Below are positions 21,130 to 33,115 of a stretch of 64,000 nucleotides of DNA, piece after piece. Positions within the stretch are counted from its first letter, which is position 1, and each line of letters opens with the position of its first letter. The position numbers were made by a program, and so were the translations under genes. Source of the stretch: Campylorhamphus procurvoides (lineage: Eukaryota; Chordata; Aves; Passeriformes; Dendrocolaptidae); assembly GCA_013396655.1 (NCBI GenBank), contig WBMV01008576.1, positions 801,406 through 865,405 on the forward strand. The letters run 5' to 3'. The notes under the pieces are model-generated. The model made no database searches. It was not told where the DNA came from and saw nothing but the letters and a program-made list of their open reading frames with translations.

Positions 21130-23680
21130 AGTTCAGCTGCTTGCTCTGCTTGGTTATAAATGCTTTAAAGGAAGCTTTAAAGAGGAGGTCCTTTGAGGGA
21201 TGATGTGCTTTATGGCCTTGGTGCTTTGCAAACATCGTAAATCACAGCTTGAAAGTAACACTTCAATGCTGTAAAGTCCACATATCTCAGATGGTGGGGC
21301 TGTTGTTTTGAACTATACGTGGTACTATCAAATTAATTAATTATTGATATAAACCTCTTATTTCATCTACTTTAACAGTATATATCTATCTGCTCCCAGA
21401 CATTAATTCTTTTATTACAAATTTTTCTTGGAATTCTGCAAACTCTGGGGCTTGGGAAGGTGAGGTTTCACCCAAGATGAGTTTTTTCAAATCCAGTGTT
21501 AACATGCAATATCCCAACACAATATCTGCAGGAGTTAATATTTAGACTGAAGAGTTAACTGCTCTATATTTAGTGAAAATATTTACAAATCCTGAGCATG
21601 CGAGTACAGAATTTTCCCTGGGAATTCTTCCAACTCTTCTGACCAAGTTCTGTCTTTGGAAAATGCTAATGAGTAAATTTTCCAGATGCCATTTTAAGAA
21701 ATACAGGACGATGTTAACAGAGCATATTCAGGTATGTGGACATGAAAACTTACCAGAAATACAAATATATGCTGGAAGTATTTTCTAAAATTGAAATTAT
21801 AAGCAACTTAACAAATAAAATTGCAAGATTGCTGAAAGTTATTTAAAGTATCAGAATGTTGATTGTCCTCATCCTGGGCACACTAAATCCCCCTCCTGAT
21901 GTGTTCGCTATATCTAAGGATAGCATGCAAGTTATATTTAATCAGCAAAACAAAATCAAAGCATGTGAAAACATGTACTGTATGTCTTGACCCACTGATG
22001 TTTCTAAGTTTTTATCAAGTCCACAGAATTCACTTCTATTCAGAGTTAACATTAGTATAATAATGCTGGGGGACATTAAAATTTGCTGCCCTTCTCTGTG
22101 ACAACATGCCAGCTAAGCGACTTAAAATTATGGCTGGAATTTTAGATGTGGGTTATCACAGTAGGTTTTTCTTTTGCCATTTTAAAGGCCAAGGATACAA
22201 ACATGGCCTCATGCCAGGGTCCCCAAAGCATTCTTAGAATTTTATCCTGGAGGCCATCTAAAACTGTTTGAAGCTGAGTAATCTCTATTGTTGCATTAGA
22301 AAAATAAATTAATTAGATAGTTCTCAGAAAGTGCAGAGGAAACTGAACTACTGTGACCGTTTTTTAAGCTATTCCAGTGGAGTTACTGAGAGAAAAGTCC
22401 TTTAAATACTGAACCTTAAAAGTACTTGGTTTAGAATAGAAAGCAGAATGCTGGTAATAGCCAGCAGGGTTACAAAGTAGCATTAACACCACTTCCAAAC
22501 AGATTTCTTCCTCTTTGTTGTTGTTTAAAATGTATCCAAGTGTTTATAATGCTTTGGTTTTCAGTCTAAACAGTAATGAAATCACACGTTCAGGGCACGG
22601 GACTACTACCCATTGCCAAAATCAAGTAGGAAACAAACTCTCTTCCTTAGTGTGGAGATAGTTAGCTATAACTGTATCAATGATACAGGTTTTGTTTATG
22701 TGAGACTGAACCACTGCAGCTGGTTTGTCATATATTTGTCTTTGGAGATTCTTGAAGTTCTGATAAACTGCATTTCAGATTTGCTTTTCAGATTTCTGGC
22801 TTCTTGTATTTAATAGGGATATTCTTAACAGCACTCTTAACGAATTATGATTATCGATATGTTTACTTGTAATTTCAGTTTTAAATCATCTTGGGGTGTT
22901 TCTACTTCCCTTTCTTTCTTCCCTTATTTCTTCAGTGACAAGACATAATTTTCCCTTTATCTTCAGAGATATCCAAGAATGCTTAAGATTATAGTTAGTG
23001 ATGATCTATGAATATGGAAAGTATTTTTGTAATATTCTATGCCTTTTTTATGTTTCTTATGTTTTTATGCTTCATGATTTCTCCTGCTATGTGCTACCCC
23101 AGTCTTGTATAAAGGAGAGTAAAATATGGTGCTGAAATGAATAGACCAGTGGATATAGATGATCGCTACAGAAACTGAAGAGCAAAATGTTAAGAAGATA
23201 AAAACAGTTTTTCCAAGTTCTCTTCAGTGGAATGAAAAAAACACCGAAATGGAAAGATCAAAAACTGAGAGTCTGGTTTCCATCCCAGGGAAGATGGGGA
23301 AAGGCAGGAATATGCTTGCATATGTAGGGATGGTGATTGTCCTTGGTTTATGACACCTAACTGAGCTGAAAGAAAAGAATAAACCATTTGAATGGCTGCA
23401 CAAGATTGTGTAAAGGTCCATTTAATCTCATATTCTGCTCTCTACAGTAGCTGGAAACTGGTGCTCAGGGAGAGTGTTGAAATGGGGCAGATAATGAGTG
23501 TGGGGCAACTCTCAGTAGGCAATGGGCATGTACCTTCTCAGCAGGAACCACAAAGGAAATTGTTATGCCTACAGCTGTCCTTCATCCATTTGTACAAACC
23601 CTGACTGAAAACATGTCTCTTCAGCTTCATAGTGCAGTATAGAAGCAAACCATCTGAATTAATAACATTTTTAATGGAAA
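21130..23680. other. Intergenic stretch, nothing recognised
   Basis: AT-rich sequence without recognisable genes or repeat families. The longest open frames are under 75 codons. Confidence 0.5.
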
Positions 23681-24335
23681 ACCTTTTCCCAGTTGTTTTA
23701 AATCCACTGCCTGATCATTTACTGAGTCTCCCTTAAGTCTTGGGTGATGAAAAATATTATGTGATTATTTCCTGTCAGCCTCCTATGTATCATTTGGGAC
23801 TTTATACATCAAAAGACAATTCTTTCTTAGCCTGCTCTTCAACTAGATCTCCTCACATATGCATTTCCATACTTCTGTGTATATTTTTTTGGCCACATAC
23901 ATGCATTTTCTAGTTTAACATTTTCATATGAAGGAACCAGAACAGTACACAGCACTGAAGTGCAAGAGATTTACATAGGGTTGTAATGAGCTCTTCTGCT
24001 TTGTTCTCTGCTGCTTTTGGGGCAATTTCTAATATTGTTTGCCTTTTGGACTACTGCTGAGTAGCAAACTAATGTTTGCAGGAAACTACTCACAATGACT
24101 CCAAATAATAAAGACTAATTTAGAGCTCATTATTATGTATGTTTAGTTAGGGTTATTTTCATTACGGTTTACATTAGTTTGCAGCTATTGACATAGACTT
24201 TCAGCGACAGTCCCTTTGCCCTTTTGCTCACTATTGTCAGATCCTTCTACAGCTGCTCAGACTCAGCTTTCATTTTGCCTACCGTGAGTAATTTTGCATC
24301 ATCAGGACAACTGCAAAGATTGTTGGTCTTCACAC
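23680..24335 (-). mobile_element. Ancient CR1/L3-like LINE fossil
   Basis: Reads as the reverse complement of an old amniote CR1. Successive recognisable blocks are GAACCAGAACAGTACACAGC, the AATATTGTTTGCCTTTTGGACT block, CAATGACTCCAAATAATAA, the TTATGTATGTTTAGTTAGGG block, and a closing AGATCCTTCTACAGCTGCTC then GAGTAATTTTGCATCATC. Divergence from the pattern I know is high and indels are many, so this predates the modern avian CR1 tips elsewhere in the window. Confidence 0.75.
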
Positions 24336-25174
24336 AAGTAATTTTAGGCTATTTAGGTGCAACACTGCTCATCAGAAGTATTCTAAGTAATTCAGCCCGA
24401 AGGAGGACTCAAAGAAGAAAGTAAATAATGTTGTCTTGGGTGGTCTGAATCTGTCAAAGGAAGGGGACATTGATCTGGTTACCTGATGTTGGTCCTGATG
24501 GTAGCTGTGCTTTCTGATTCATGGAGATGGCTTTTCAGTCCTCTGGCACTCTTCTACTGTAGGGCACATGCAGATTTCATCTTTCTGGTGCCTTCCTTTC
24601 TGCTTTCATAGCATGTACCCGCTATGAGCCTGCCACTGCCACCCAAGCTCTCCCTCTGCCTCATGTGTTTATTCTCAGACACTCTTCAGTGCTGTTTGGT
24701 GCTCTACTTCATGCTTTTTCTTCAAAGCACTTTCGGTTCACTGATTACTACTACTATACTCTCACAGTTTTGCATAATTCAATGGATTTGCAAAAAAGAC
24801 AAGGTGTAATTTGCAAAAATCTTTAATAGAAACACATCTACCTATGCCTTGTCTAAGGCTACCATTTTGCCAAACACACACAAAAGTTAACAATAAATGA
24901 CAGCAAAGAAACAACAATATTGCTTATTACAGGAGAAAATAAAAATACTTTCTTAGGGTTCTGTAAGCAAATATTTTCAATACCCATAGATCTGCTTATC
25001 TTCAGCATATGGTTGGTAAGCAAACATTTGCTTTTATATTTAGCAAACTTCCCTGGTGCCTGAATGAAAGAATTAGGGTTTCCATTTTAATTGTGGAAAG
25101 AATTCTATGGTTTAACCTGTGGAGGTTTTATATTTGCATGGACCATCAAACCATGTTTTATAGTTTTCTTTCAG

Positions 25175-25348
25175 AGAACTTGCCTCCCAGTTGTTGATGA
25201 GTGTAAACTTGAGAAGAACAGGTCAAGTTCTTGGATGGACAAAATAGAAGATAGCTCCTCTCCTGTGTTTAGGTCCTTACCTCAACATTTCATCAAGCTA
25301 TTCAAACCTTTGCTCCCGGTTGTGCAAATTACGAGTGAAAATCAGTGA
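25175..25348 (+). other. Exon-like open segment ending in a stop, identity unknown
   Basis: Follows a strong acceptor (TATAGTTTTCTTTCAG). It is open in phase 0 for 57 codons, reading RTCLPVVDECKLEKN and later LPQHFIKLFKPLL, and ends in TGA. Its phase suits joining to 20741-20991. A 57-codon open frame is not rare in this much sequence, so this is a weak candidate only. Confidence 0.15.
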
Positions 25349-26136
25349 AAAAAATTCCTCATGTCATTATGTAACAGCTGCATAGATTTTCACAATTGTA
25401 TGCAAGATTACATAAGATTGGCTTATATCACCATTTCTGAAGCGATATGGCCATCACTGGCCAAAATTATCTAAGAAACAGTTCTATGTAAAAAAGGTCT
25501 CAGAAGATGAGAAGGGTACCTGCATGCATACACTTAACTGGCATTTTGTCAGCTACCATCTTTGTAACATAACTATAATTTTACAATTTAACAAAACATT
25601 TAAGCTGACCTTCTACATACTTGTTTCTCTTTGGTTTCAGTATAGACAAATCAGTAAAAAAAAATAAATCTCTGTAGAATAGCCACTTAAGAATTTAATA
25701 TCAAGATCATTAGAGAATATCAAAGAATAAGTTGTTCAGAAACAAGTGAGCTAATTAACACCACAGTTTTCTGGAATGAATTCCAGGTCACAGATGTTGA
25801 GTGGTCTCTTGTCTGAAATGGTGTTGTTGAAGGGTGACCTTAAGAGACCTCCATCTTCTTGCCCTGTTACTTACTTCCTTTAGGAGAAAAATAAGTGACT
25901 GCATTACTGGTATTATTAAGTGTTCCATAATGTATGTGGCTTCTTACTTAATCTTTCTATGGATTTTATATGAAAACTTATTCTGACAGCCACCATAATC
26001 CCACTTAATCTTTTTCCTTCTTTAGCTCTCGGAAACTAAACACCAAAAAGAAAACATTGTGTTACTTAATGAATTCCATAATTTTATTCAACCACATTCA
26101 AAATGAGACTTGCAGGTTCAGCTGAGAGAATAAAGC

Positions 26137-26155
26137 TTTTTTTTTTTTTTTTTTT
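26137..26155 (+). repeat. Poly-T tract (19 T)
   Basis: Uninterrupted T run, immediately followed by CCAG. It could serve as an extreme polypyrimidine tract of a splice acceptor for the open segment that follows, or simply be a homopolymer. Confidence 0.9.
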
Positions 26156-26381
26156 CCAGGAAGCTTATCCTAGAAGTTACACAAAAAATAGCGTTTCAAG
26201 AGATCGTTCTACGGAGGTCTTTGCTTTAATAGGAAAACAACTGTGGTCTTTTTTATGCCAGGGTCCCCAAAATGATAATTTGTTGCACAATGATGCTGCT
26301 GAATCTGGAACTGCCAGTTTGAGAAATGAAGAAAACATAAACCAGCAGCACACAGCCAGTTTGCCTTTGCTTAAAGAGTAG
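26156..26381 (+). other. Exon-like open segment ending in a stop, identity unknown
   Basis: From the CCAG after the poly-T tract (26158-26159) a phase-0 frame runs about 73 codons: EAYPRSYTKNSV, later EVFALIGKQLWSF and LRNEENINQQHTA, ending LPLLKE and TAG at 26379-26381. The composition is protein-like (mixed polar, few low-complexity runs) and the phase matches the segment at 20741-20991. No family recognised. It may be a terminal exon of an unknown gene or chance. Confidence 0.22.
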
Positions 26382-26399
26382 TGTAGGCTCAGTAACTTA

Positions 26400-26985
26400 T
26401 AAAATGCTGTAAATCTACTTTTTTCCCCCAGGTATTTAAACTTTTTTCCCCATCTTCTCTTACTGAAATTTGCTGACAGTGACATCTAGTTCTCCAGGGA
26501 TTTCAACTGATTTTCTTGGACAACACAATCTATTTCCCTTCTTGTTACCAAGAACCAGAGAGCAGGGAGGAAGTTAATAGTAGGAGGAGTGTGCAGTTTG
26601 CTAAGAGAGGTCTCAGAGCCATCCCTGGAGGGCAGGACAGGGTGCCAGAGGCAAGTCATTAATCAGGTAGGTGAGTCTGAAACCTGTCTCCTCCACAGCA
26701 GGGTGACCTGTACCACTCAGTAGGTTCTCTACACAAGACAGTTCAGCTTCCCGTTTCCAAAGGTGTGTCTAAGCTATCAAGGCTGTCATAGAAGTTGTGA
26801 TGAAGGATCTACAGAAAAAAATCCCCAACAAACCAACCAACCAAAAAATCTCGGAAACAACAACAAAAAAATCCCTAACAGATTAAGCCAAAGGAGTGAT
26901 TTCTACAGCAGTTTTCTAGAGCATGCAATGTTTTTTTACAACAACCTCCCATCATCGGGTGACAAAGACTGATCAGCTAATGCAG
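26400..26985. other. Intergenic stretch before the second CpG island
   Basis: No gene recognised. Contains an A/C-rich patch with AACCAACCAACCAA and CAACAACAA runs at about 26820-26880. Confidence 0.55.
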
Positions 26986-27308
26986 TGAACACTGCGGGAG
27001 GGTGACGGTGCAAGGTTGGGTGTCGTGCTTGTGTCACCAAGCCTGGGTGGGAGAGGCCCTTACGCGGCTGCTGACAGCCCGGTCCCTCGGCGGCCCCCTT
27101 TGTCTGACAGCCTCCTCCTGGCACGCCGGTGACCCTCGCTCCAGCGCAGTCCCGCTGCTGCCCACGTACTTTCCCCTTTAATTCCACACCTGATGTCACG
27201 ACCGAAGCCCATGACTCGGTCCCCGCCGCTGCCCCGTTTCTCCGACACACCGGCAGCAGCCTGACTCGGGGCTGTGCTCGGCGCACCGGGGCCGCCTGCG
27301 GGAGCGGT

Positions 27309-27392
27309 GAGGTGCTGTGCTGAGCTGTGCTGTGTGTGCGGTGCCGTACCGTGCCGTTCTGTGCTGTGTGTGCGGTGCCGTGTGTGCTGTGC
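27309..27392 (+). repeat. Degenerate GTGCYGTGTG-type simple repeat
   Basis: Repeated GTGCTGTGTGTGCGGTGCCG phrases within the CpG island: CTGTGCTGTGTGTGCGGTGC occurs twice about 45 bases apart, with shorter variants between. This creates long spurious open frames on both strands. Confidence 0.85.
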
Positions 27393-27497
27393 CATCCCCG
27401 GCGCTGCGCGCACAGGGCCGCAGCCGCGCCCGGCAGACCATCCATCCCTGCACCGCCCGGCCCCGCTCAGCACGGTCCCCAACACCCAGCACCCATC

Positions 27498-27501
27498 NNN
27501 N
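27498..27501. other. Assembly gap (four N)
   Basis: Four unknown bases inside the GC-rich island. True gap size is unknown, and the GC-rich first exon expected here may be incomplete. Confidence 1.
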
Positions 27502-27570
27502 CCGTGTCCGCGCCCCGCCGTGTCTCTGCGGCCCCGGGGCGCATCCCGAGCATCCATCCATCCATCCGGG

Positions 27571-27580
27571 GTTACGTAAC
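27571..27580. promoter_or_regulatory. Palindromic GTTACGTAAC site (D-box / NFIL3 type)
   Basis: Perfect 10-bp palindrome matching the RTTAYGTAAY consensus bound by PAR bZIP factors (DBP, TEF, HLF) and NFIL3. It sits in the CpG island, where circadian-output or cAMP-linked bZIP control would be plausible. Confidence 0.45.
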
Positions 27581-27699
27581 GCCATCGGCGCGGGGGGCAC
27601 GCCCGTGTCCGCTCCGCTGCCCAGACCCCGCGGCGCGATTGCCGCCCTTCCCTCCGGAGCAGTTTAAATGCCCCAATAGGCTGTGTGGTCTGTGAGGTT

Positions 27700-30465
27700 T
27701 GGTTGCGGATTAGCTACTGCCGAGTTGGTGCACTCTTAGGATATCTTTGCTGATTTCCTAGTTTCTCTCAAAGCCAGGCAGGAACGGCCTGTGTTCTCAG
27801 TTTTCTAGAGATGCTGCAAAACCTTTCCAAGTGCTTTGAAGATGTATGGATTCGTTAAAACTGATGTTTGGAAATCATCTGTTTGTCAGAAGTGCTGATG
27901 CTTAAAATGACTGTCTGACGTGGGTTTTGCCACTGGCTCATCATTTCATTTCAGTTTATAATTGCTGTAGTGTGCTGTGGGGCAACATTGTTGATTTTCT
28001 TCCCGAAAGCTTCAGCAATGCAGATACTGTGGGCTAACAGTAGCTGAAACAAAAGACCTTGCTGTACTTCTTGGAGCAAATGAGGAATCCAAGGTCGAAC
28101 AGCAAACTGCAGCGCAACTTGTATGGGGTAACAACAGAACAAAAGTATTCACAAATCTTATTAGGCAGTTTAAGTGAAAAGTGTTCCTTAAATAGACTCT
28201 TACTCAGTAGATGAAAAAAAATTGCTTAGTGAAGGTGTGAGGAAATAGCTATTTTAGGACTATAATTAACTATATCAGCTCAATTTTAATGGAACTAGTA
28301 CATTTAATTGCATTCCTAACAGAGTTCTGTTCTCCAGATGATTAAGTTGCAGAATGATACCAGCTCAAAGATTAAAATCTCATCAAATATCTAATGGTTT
28401 CTGTACAATGTAATTGTGTTTGGTTTATAATAATTCTTTTCTAATAACCAGCATTTGTCCATATAGTTCTAGATACTATAATTAGACTTTTTTTTCCTTG
28501 GTGTAAATGACAGGACCTTGACCTTTAGAGGTTAAGCAGCTGTGGTTGTTATGGATCTTATACATCTAGTAAAGCATCTTTACATATATATAATTATAAA
28601 TAGAGTTTTCTTTCTGCTCAAAAACTACACAAGAGGACTGCTTTCTCTTTTCTCTCCATTTTAGGTAAATTAACAGAGATGTGTACAAGACTGATTAGTT
28701 AAAAGCCCTAAAGAGTTTGCATTTAAACTACTTTTTCTGCCTAAGTACATGGCAAGATGTGTATCTTGACAGCAATATATTGCAGGTTTTGTGACAGAAG
28801 ACCCCCTAAACATTTTTATTTGTTACTGAGGGCTGAAAGAGGTACCTTTTGTTATACTGTAGTTTGTCTAGCTTGCTTCTTCCACTTCCTATTAGTCGGT
28901 TGTTGCACTTACAGGTCCTCCATAGTGCTTATGAGCTGTACTGTTAGGGGTCTTGCTAAGAGGCTTGCTTATTACTGCCCATTTTTGGTTCTTAGTCTAT
29001 TTGAGGAGCTTATTCATAAATCTCTGTAATGCAAACATTGGTTCACATATACTTGTAGGAACAAGTGTGGGGGTTTTTTCCAGCTGGTGTTGAGGGCTGT
29101 ACTCTATATATTTATGTGCTTGGATGTGGTATTTTATGTAACCATCAAAAACATAACTTTGCTCACAGGTGTGAGAGTCCCTGTGCATTTGAGCAGCCAT
29201 TCAGACATTACTACAAAGCCATCATTGCTATGGAAAGATAAAGCTTTGTGACTTCTTTAGTAGGAGAATCCCCTGCCTCCTGCTCTGTTGCAAATAGTGG
29301 TGGAGATGGGACTGCTCTACTTTGCTACTTCTTCCTCCAGTCCACTGTGGAGACAAAAGCAGAGGGTGTTCATACCACTGCTTCGTTTTCCTTTAGTCCT
29401 TTGGCATGTGTGTGTGTGTGGTACGTACTTGTGTCTACCCCTTGGTGCTGCACACTTCAGCTGAGCCATAGTGTACTGATGGATTTCATAGTGTGACAGA
29501 AATGAATGTTCTTGGTCCTGTTTTGCCAAATACATGTGGTTTTTTCTGGGGATTTTTATTTTTCCCCACATAATCCTTTAGAATGTTGAGAATTTACACT
29601 TCTTTACTGTGAGGCTTTGTCTCAGGAGGGTTTGTATTTCTTAAGGGACTTTAGTCTTCCAGGTCAGCCCTTCTGTGCCTGTGCCATGCCAGAGAACCTG
29701 CTGTCACTACAGTGGGAGACGGGAAGGAACTGTTAGTGCTTCACTGCTAAAGAGGTTTGTGTTTATATTTTTAATGTGTGTGTATGTATACAGTGAGCCT
29801 ATCCTAATGGTTTAATTAGCCCTTACGCCTCATGTATGGGGTAGCAAGTAATTGTACATTACTCTTGTAATTTCTTGGGTTTTTTAAAACACCGAACAAT
29901 TCAAACAATTCCCAGAGGTTTGTTTTGTGTTTTTTTTTTTTCTTTTTTTTTTTTTTCCTTGACAACTAAATGCGTTCTGGTTTTGAAGATTTTGACTATC
30001 CTAGGATGGGAAAAGGCAGCAGTTTCTACAGATAATTTTCATGAGAAATGTTACTTTGGGCAGTTATACTTTAGAAAGGAATTTCTCCAAGAATTTCCTT
30101 CAGGCTTTTGTTTCTTTCTTAAGCTAAGTTTAATGAGATTAAAAAAAACTTCACCGTGGAATACTAAAGTAAATACTTTTTTTTTTTGAAGGGGGGTGAG
30201 GGGGGAAAGGATGGTGTTGAATTTGCCCTATCAAGCTTCTAGGTGTTGAAGGAAGCAGCAACAGATAAGATACACAAATGAAAGTAAACATGCTCAGACC
30301 ATTTGAGGGATATTGGATTTTTGGCAGATTTAAAACATAGCATTGGTCATTAATAGGGAAACTCCAGCTGACAAAAGTTTAGTGACAAGGAAGTTGTATA
30401 GTGAGGTGCCAGGTAACGTGAACTGAATCTGGTCGTGATATGAAATAAACAAGGAATATGTAAAT
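27700..30465. other. Putative intronic/intergenic DNA, nothing recognised
   Basis: AT-rich sequence with low-complexity tracts: a TG run near 29407-29420 and a long T-rich tract at 29930-29957. No convincing exon or repeat family. Confidence 0.5.
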
Positions 30466-30467
30466 GT

Positions 30468-30620
30468 AGAGTCATAGAATGGTTTTTACTACCTCTCTGG
30501 GCAACCTGTTCAAGTGTTTCATCACCCTCATCATAAAAAAACTTCATCCTTTTATGTAGTCTAAATCTACCCTCTTTGAGTTTAAAACTCAACCCTTGTC
30601 CTGTTGCTGTGGTCCTAGGC
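30468..30620 (-). mobile_element. CR1 LINE fragment, reverse orientation
   Basis: Starts GAGTCATAGAATGGTTTT, the inverted CR1 tail, then CTCTGGGCAACCTGTTCAAG and TCACCCTCATCATAAAAAAA, and ends with the CCCTTGTCCTGTTGCTGTGG block. The middle is shortened by an internal deletion. Confidence 0.88.
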
Positions 30621-31119
30621 CTAACTAGTAGAATTCATGCTATAAATAGTGCTATTATGTTTGTAATTAATTTCACTGTTTCTGTACCAAGGTTTTCTGA
30701 GCTGTAAATACAAACCTACAGTTTTCAGCTATTTCCTGTAAGGCAAAATACAGACATGAAGGCTGTTAAAAGTGTTTTTTTCAACCACTACTGCTGTATA
30801 TATCTGATAGATGGTGTTTCTAGCATGTCTCTTTTGGGGTTGATCCTTTCAAAAGAGTTGAAAAAGGATGAAAGAACCTTTTAGTGCTGATAGCTGATAA
30901 ACCAGTGAACGGGAGGACAGCTAAATGTGAAATGTGAAAGGGAGTAGAAGATGGGACTTAGTGTGTGTAGACAGTCAAACTCTGTCCTTTAGGGAAATTT
31001 CTGAGCTGCACAGACTTATTAAGATATTAAAGGCAGAGAAAAATGAACAGTACCAAAATACTAGAAACAACTGTTAAAAGAAGGAAAAGCAGCGTTGGTT
31101 TTGTTGCTGGTTTTCCCCC

Positions 31120-31195
31120 TTTTTTAATGAGGGTTGGCCCAAGTGGTATCTGAAGGGTCCTTTCAGCCTGAATGATTCTGTAATTCTGTTTTGGC
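31120..31195 (+). mobile_element. CR1 LINE 3' tip
   Basis: Short 3' remnant: GTATCTGAAGGGTCCTTTCA then GCCTGAATGATTCTGTAATTCTG, the terminal repeat of CR1. Heavily truncated. Confidence 0.75.
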
Positions 31196-31199
31196 ATGA

Positions 31200-33070
31200 A
31201 AGGTGAAACCCAGAGAATTGTTAATTTTCTATTAACAGTGAAAAATAGATGGGGCTCAGAAACTCCAAATTATTTTTTTCTGGCATTTGTATATCAATTC
31301 TACAGAATTTTCAGATATTTCACTTAGAACCAGCTTATAAACTATGTCAGTGTGTGTTGAGTGCTGTTTACATAGGTGGCAGCAGCAGGTTAAAGAGATG
31401 CTGAATTTCCAAGTTTGTTTTTCTGAGAAAGCTACAAGCTGGTTGCTTAAATGGTTTCAGTGTGAGCTCCACCATCACCAACTGAGAAACTGAAAAAGAT
31501 TTTCTGTCATTACTTGTTACCTATAACTTTAAGTAGAGAAGGTTTGAAGGAAGAGGAGGAGGAGTAAGTTGGAGATTAAACAAGAGTAAGATGGGTCTGG
31601 AATGTATGGCAGTTGTAATCTCCTTAAACTAGTAGTGCTTTATAATAATTCTGAGAAATGTTCACTGTAGCAGAGAGTACAGGTGCATTTTGAAATCAAG
31701 TTAAATAATTTCCTTTTTTTTCCTTAAAAGGGAATGTATTTTAATATTAATTGAGAGCATATATCATAAAGGAAATAATAGATATATTAATTTGAGGTGT
31801 AAAGGAAAGAAGCCTCTAGTTGACTGTGAGCTTAATATAGAATTTTAAGTAGCAGGTGTCATGTTGCACTAGATTCAAAGACTTAAGTTTTCTAACAAAA
31901 AACTAACTTCTTTCTGGGAAACTTGGTTTCCTTGCTGCCTTCTTGTAGGAGGATGGAATCTGTATTTCTATCAGACTGTGGTCCCTGGGCATATCTTGAG
32001 TGTTGTGTTCCTCAGTCAAATATTTCACATTTTTGGAATTTAAGCTCTTCTCCCACTCCAGTGAATCTTTTCCTCCTTGTTTTGGAATGCTGAGAATCCA
32101 GTGGATAAACTGAATCTACGAAGAAGTTAGCAGATAGAAAGCACATTCTTGGTTATGATCTCTCACAGTGCAATCTGACAGCTTGCATTCATAACTCTGT
32201 TCAAATAGGTGTTTTCCTTTTTTTATAGTGGAAATTGAGAGATAGAATTGCTTCTAGCCTATAAACTACATAAACTCCCCAGTATTTTTCAGTTCTCATG
32301 AAAATTGTGAAAATCACAAAAATCATGCTTACCCCCTATTGAAATGCAAGTTTCTAGTCCAAACAGAGATGCAAAGATGCTGATGGATTCTGTACTTAAA
32401 AGACGGTAACTGATCTCTGTGGTATTGAATGTAGTCCCATTCTCTAAAGCAAAGGCTGTTCTATTGGTACAAAGCTTTTCTATAGTATATAGTGTTTCCA
32501 ATTAAGTTAATGAATTGTGATTGTGAAGGATGCAGAGGTATTAAAATGATATATTGGATCTTTACATCAGTACAGTAGGGCATATATCTGGGACTGCCTT
32601 GTTACGAAAACAAGCAAACCCAAAGTAAGTAACATTTGTCTGAGAACAGAAAACAAAGAAACCTAAAGTAAGTAACATTTGTCTGAGAACAATCTATAGA
32701 TCGATTTCAAGATACCTTGTCTTGGAATGTGGTATCCTTTTTCTAATGATGAACTGAAATTTTTCAGTTGAGAAATATAATAAATTCAGTTTGCCCAAAA
32801 AAGAGGCTGTATGAAACTGGTGCCATGGGGTGAAGGCTGCCTGCTCAGACTGAGGACACCTTGACTACATCTGCCCAGCTCCAGCTGATCTGATTAATCT
32901 TGGAAAATGAAAAAACAGTAGAAGAACTTTGTTTTGTAGCAGTTGCTCACTGCATGCTTCCTATAACATGTTTGTGGTGGGAGACCAGAGAGTTACAGAA
33001 ACCATGGTGGTGACTGCAAATTGACCTTAGATATGGACCGTGGAATTGGAGAGACCTTTTATGGCTTGTG
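31200..33070. other. Putative intronic DNA
   Basis: No gene recognised. Includes a short tandem duplication at 32622-32691. Confidence 0.5.
32622..32691 (+). repeat. Tandem duplication, 43-bp period
   Basis: The 27-mer starting AAAGTAAGTAACATTTGTCT occurs identically at 32622-32648 and 32665-32691. Between and before the copies lies similar A-rich sequence, so this is a recent two-copy duplication. Confidence 0.95.
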
Positions 33071-33115
33071 CTGACAGTTTAAATGAGAATGGAATAAATA
33101 ATGAAAGCAGTAGCT

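Larger units (their letters stand above)
26985..27670. promoter_or_regulatory. Second CpG island; candidate OSBPL6 promoter
   Basis: A sharply bounded CpG-rich block in AT-rich surroundings, as expected of a vertebrate promoter. It holds a palindromic bZIP site (27571-27580), a GTGCYG-type repeat, CATC repeats and a four-N gap. TTTAAAT at 27662-27668 with a nearby CCAATAGG is a possible core promoter for + strand transcription. In other vertebrates the next gene after RBM45 in the same direction is OSBPL6, which has untranslated 5' exons and a long first intron. The position, about 12 kb after RBM45, and the exon-poor 36 kb that follows fit this. The gene name is inferred from synteny only. 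Confidence 0.6.

Noticed and set aside
22210..26275. 17-base match ATGCCAGGGTCCCCAAA shared by about 22211 and 26257
   Set aside because: Flanks do not align, so it is not a detectable duplication. Treated as chance or an unrelated short remnant.
26936..27695. Open frames of up to 169 codons in the second CpG island
   Set aside because: Created by the GTGCYG repeat and low stop density in GC-rich DNA. Several frames are open together, some run across the four-N gap, and no domain is recognisable.
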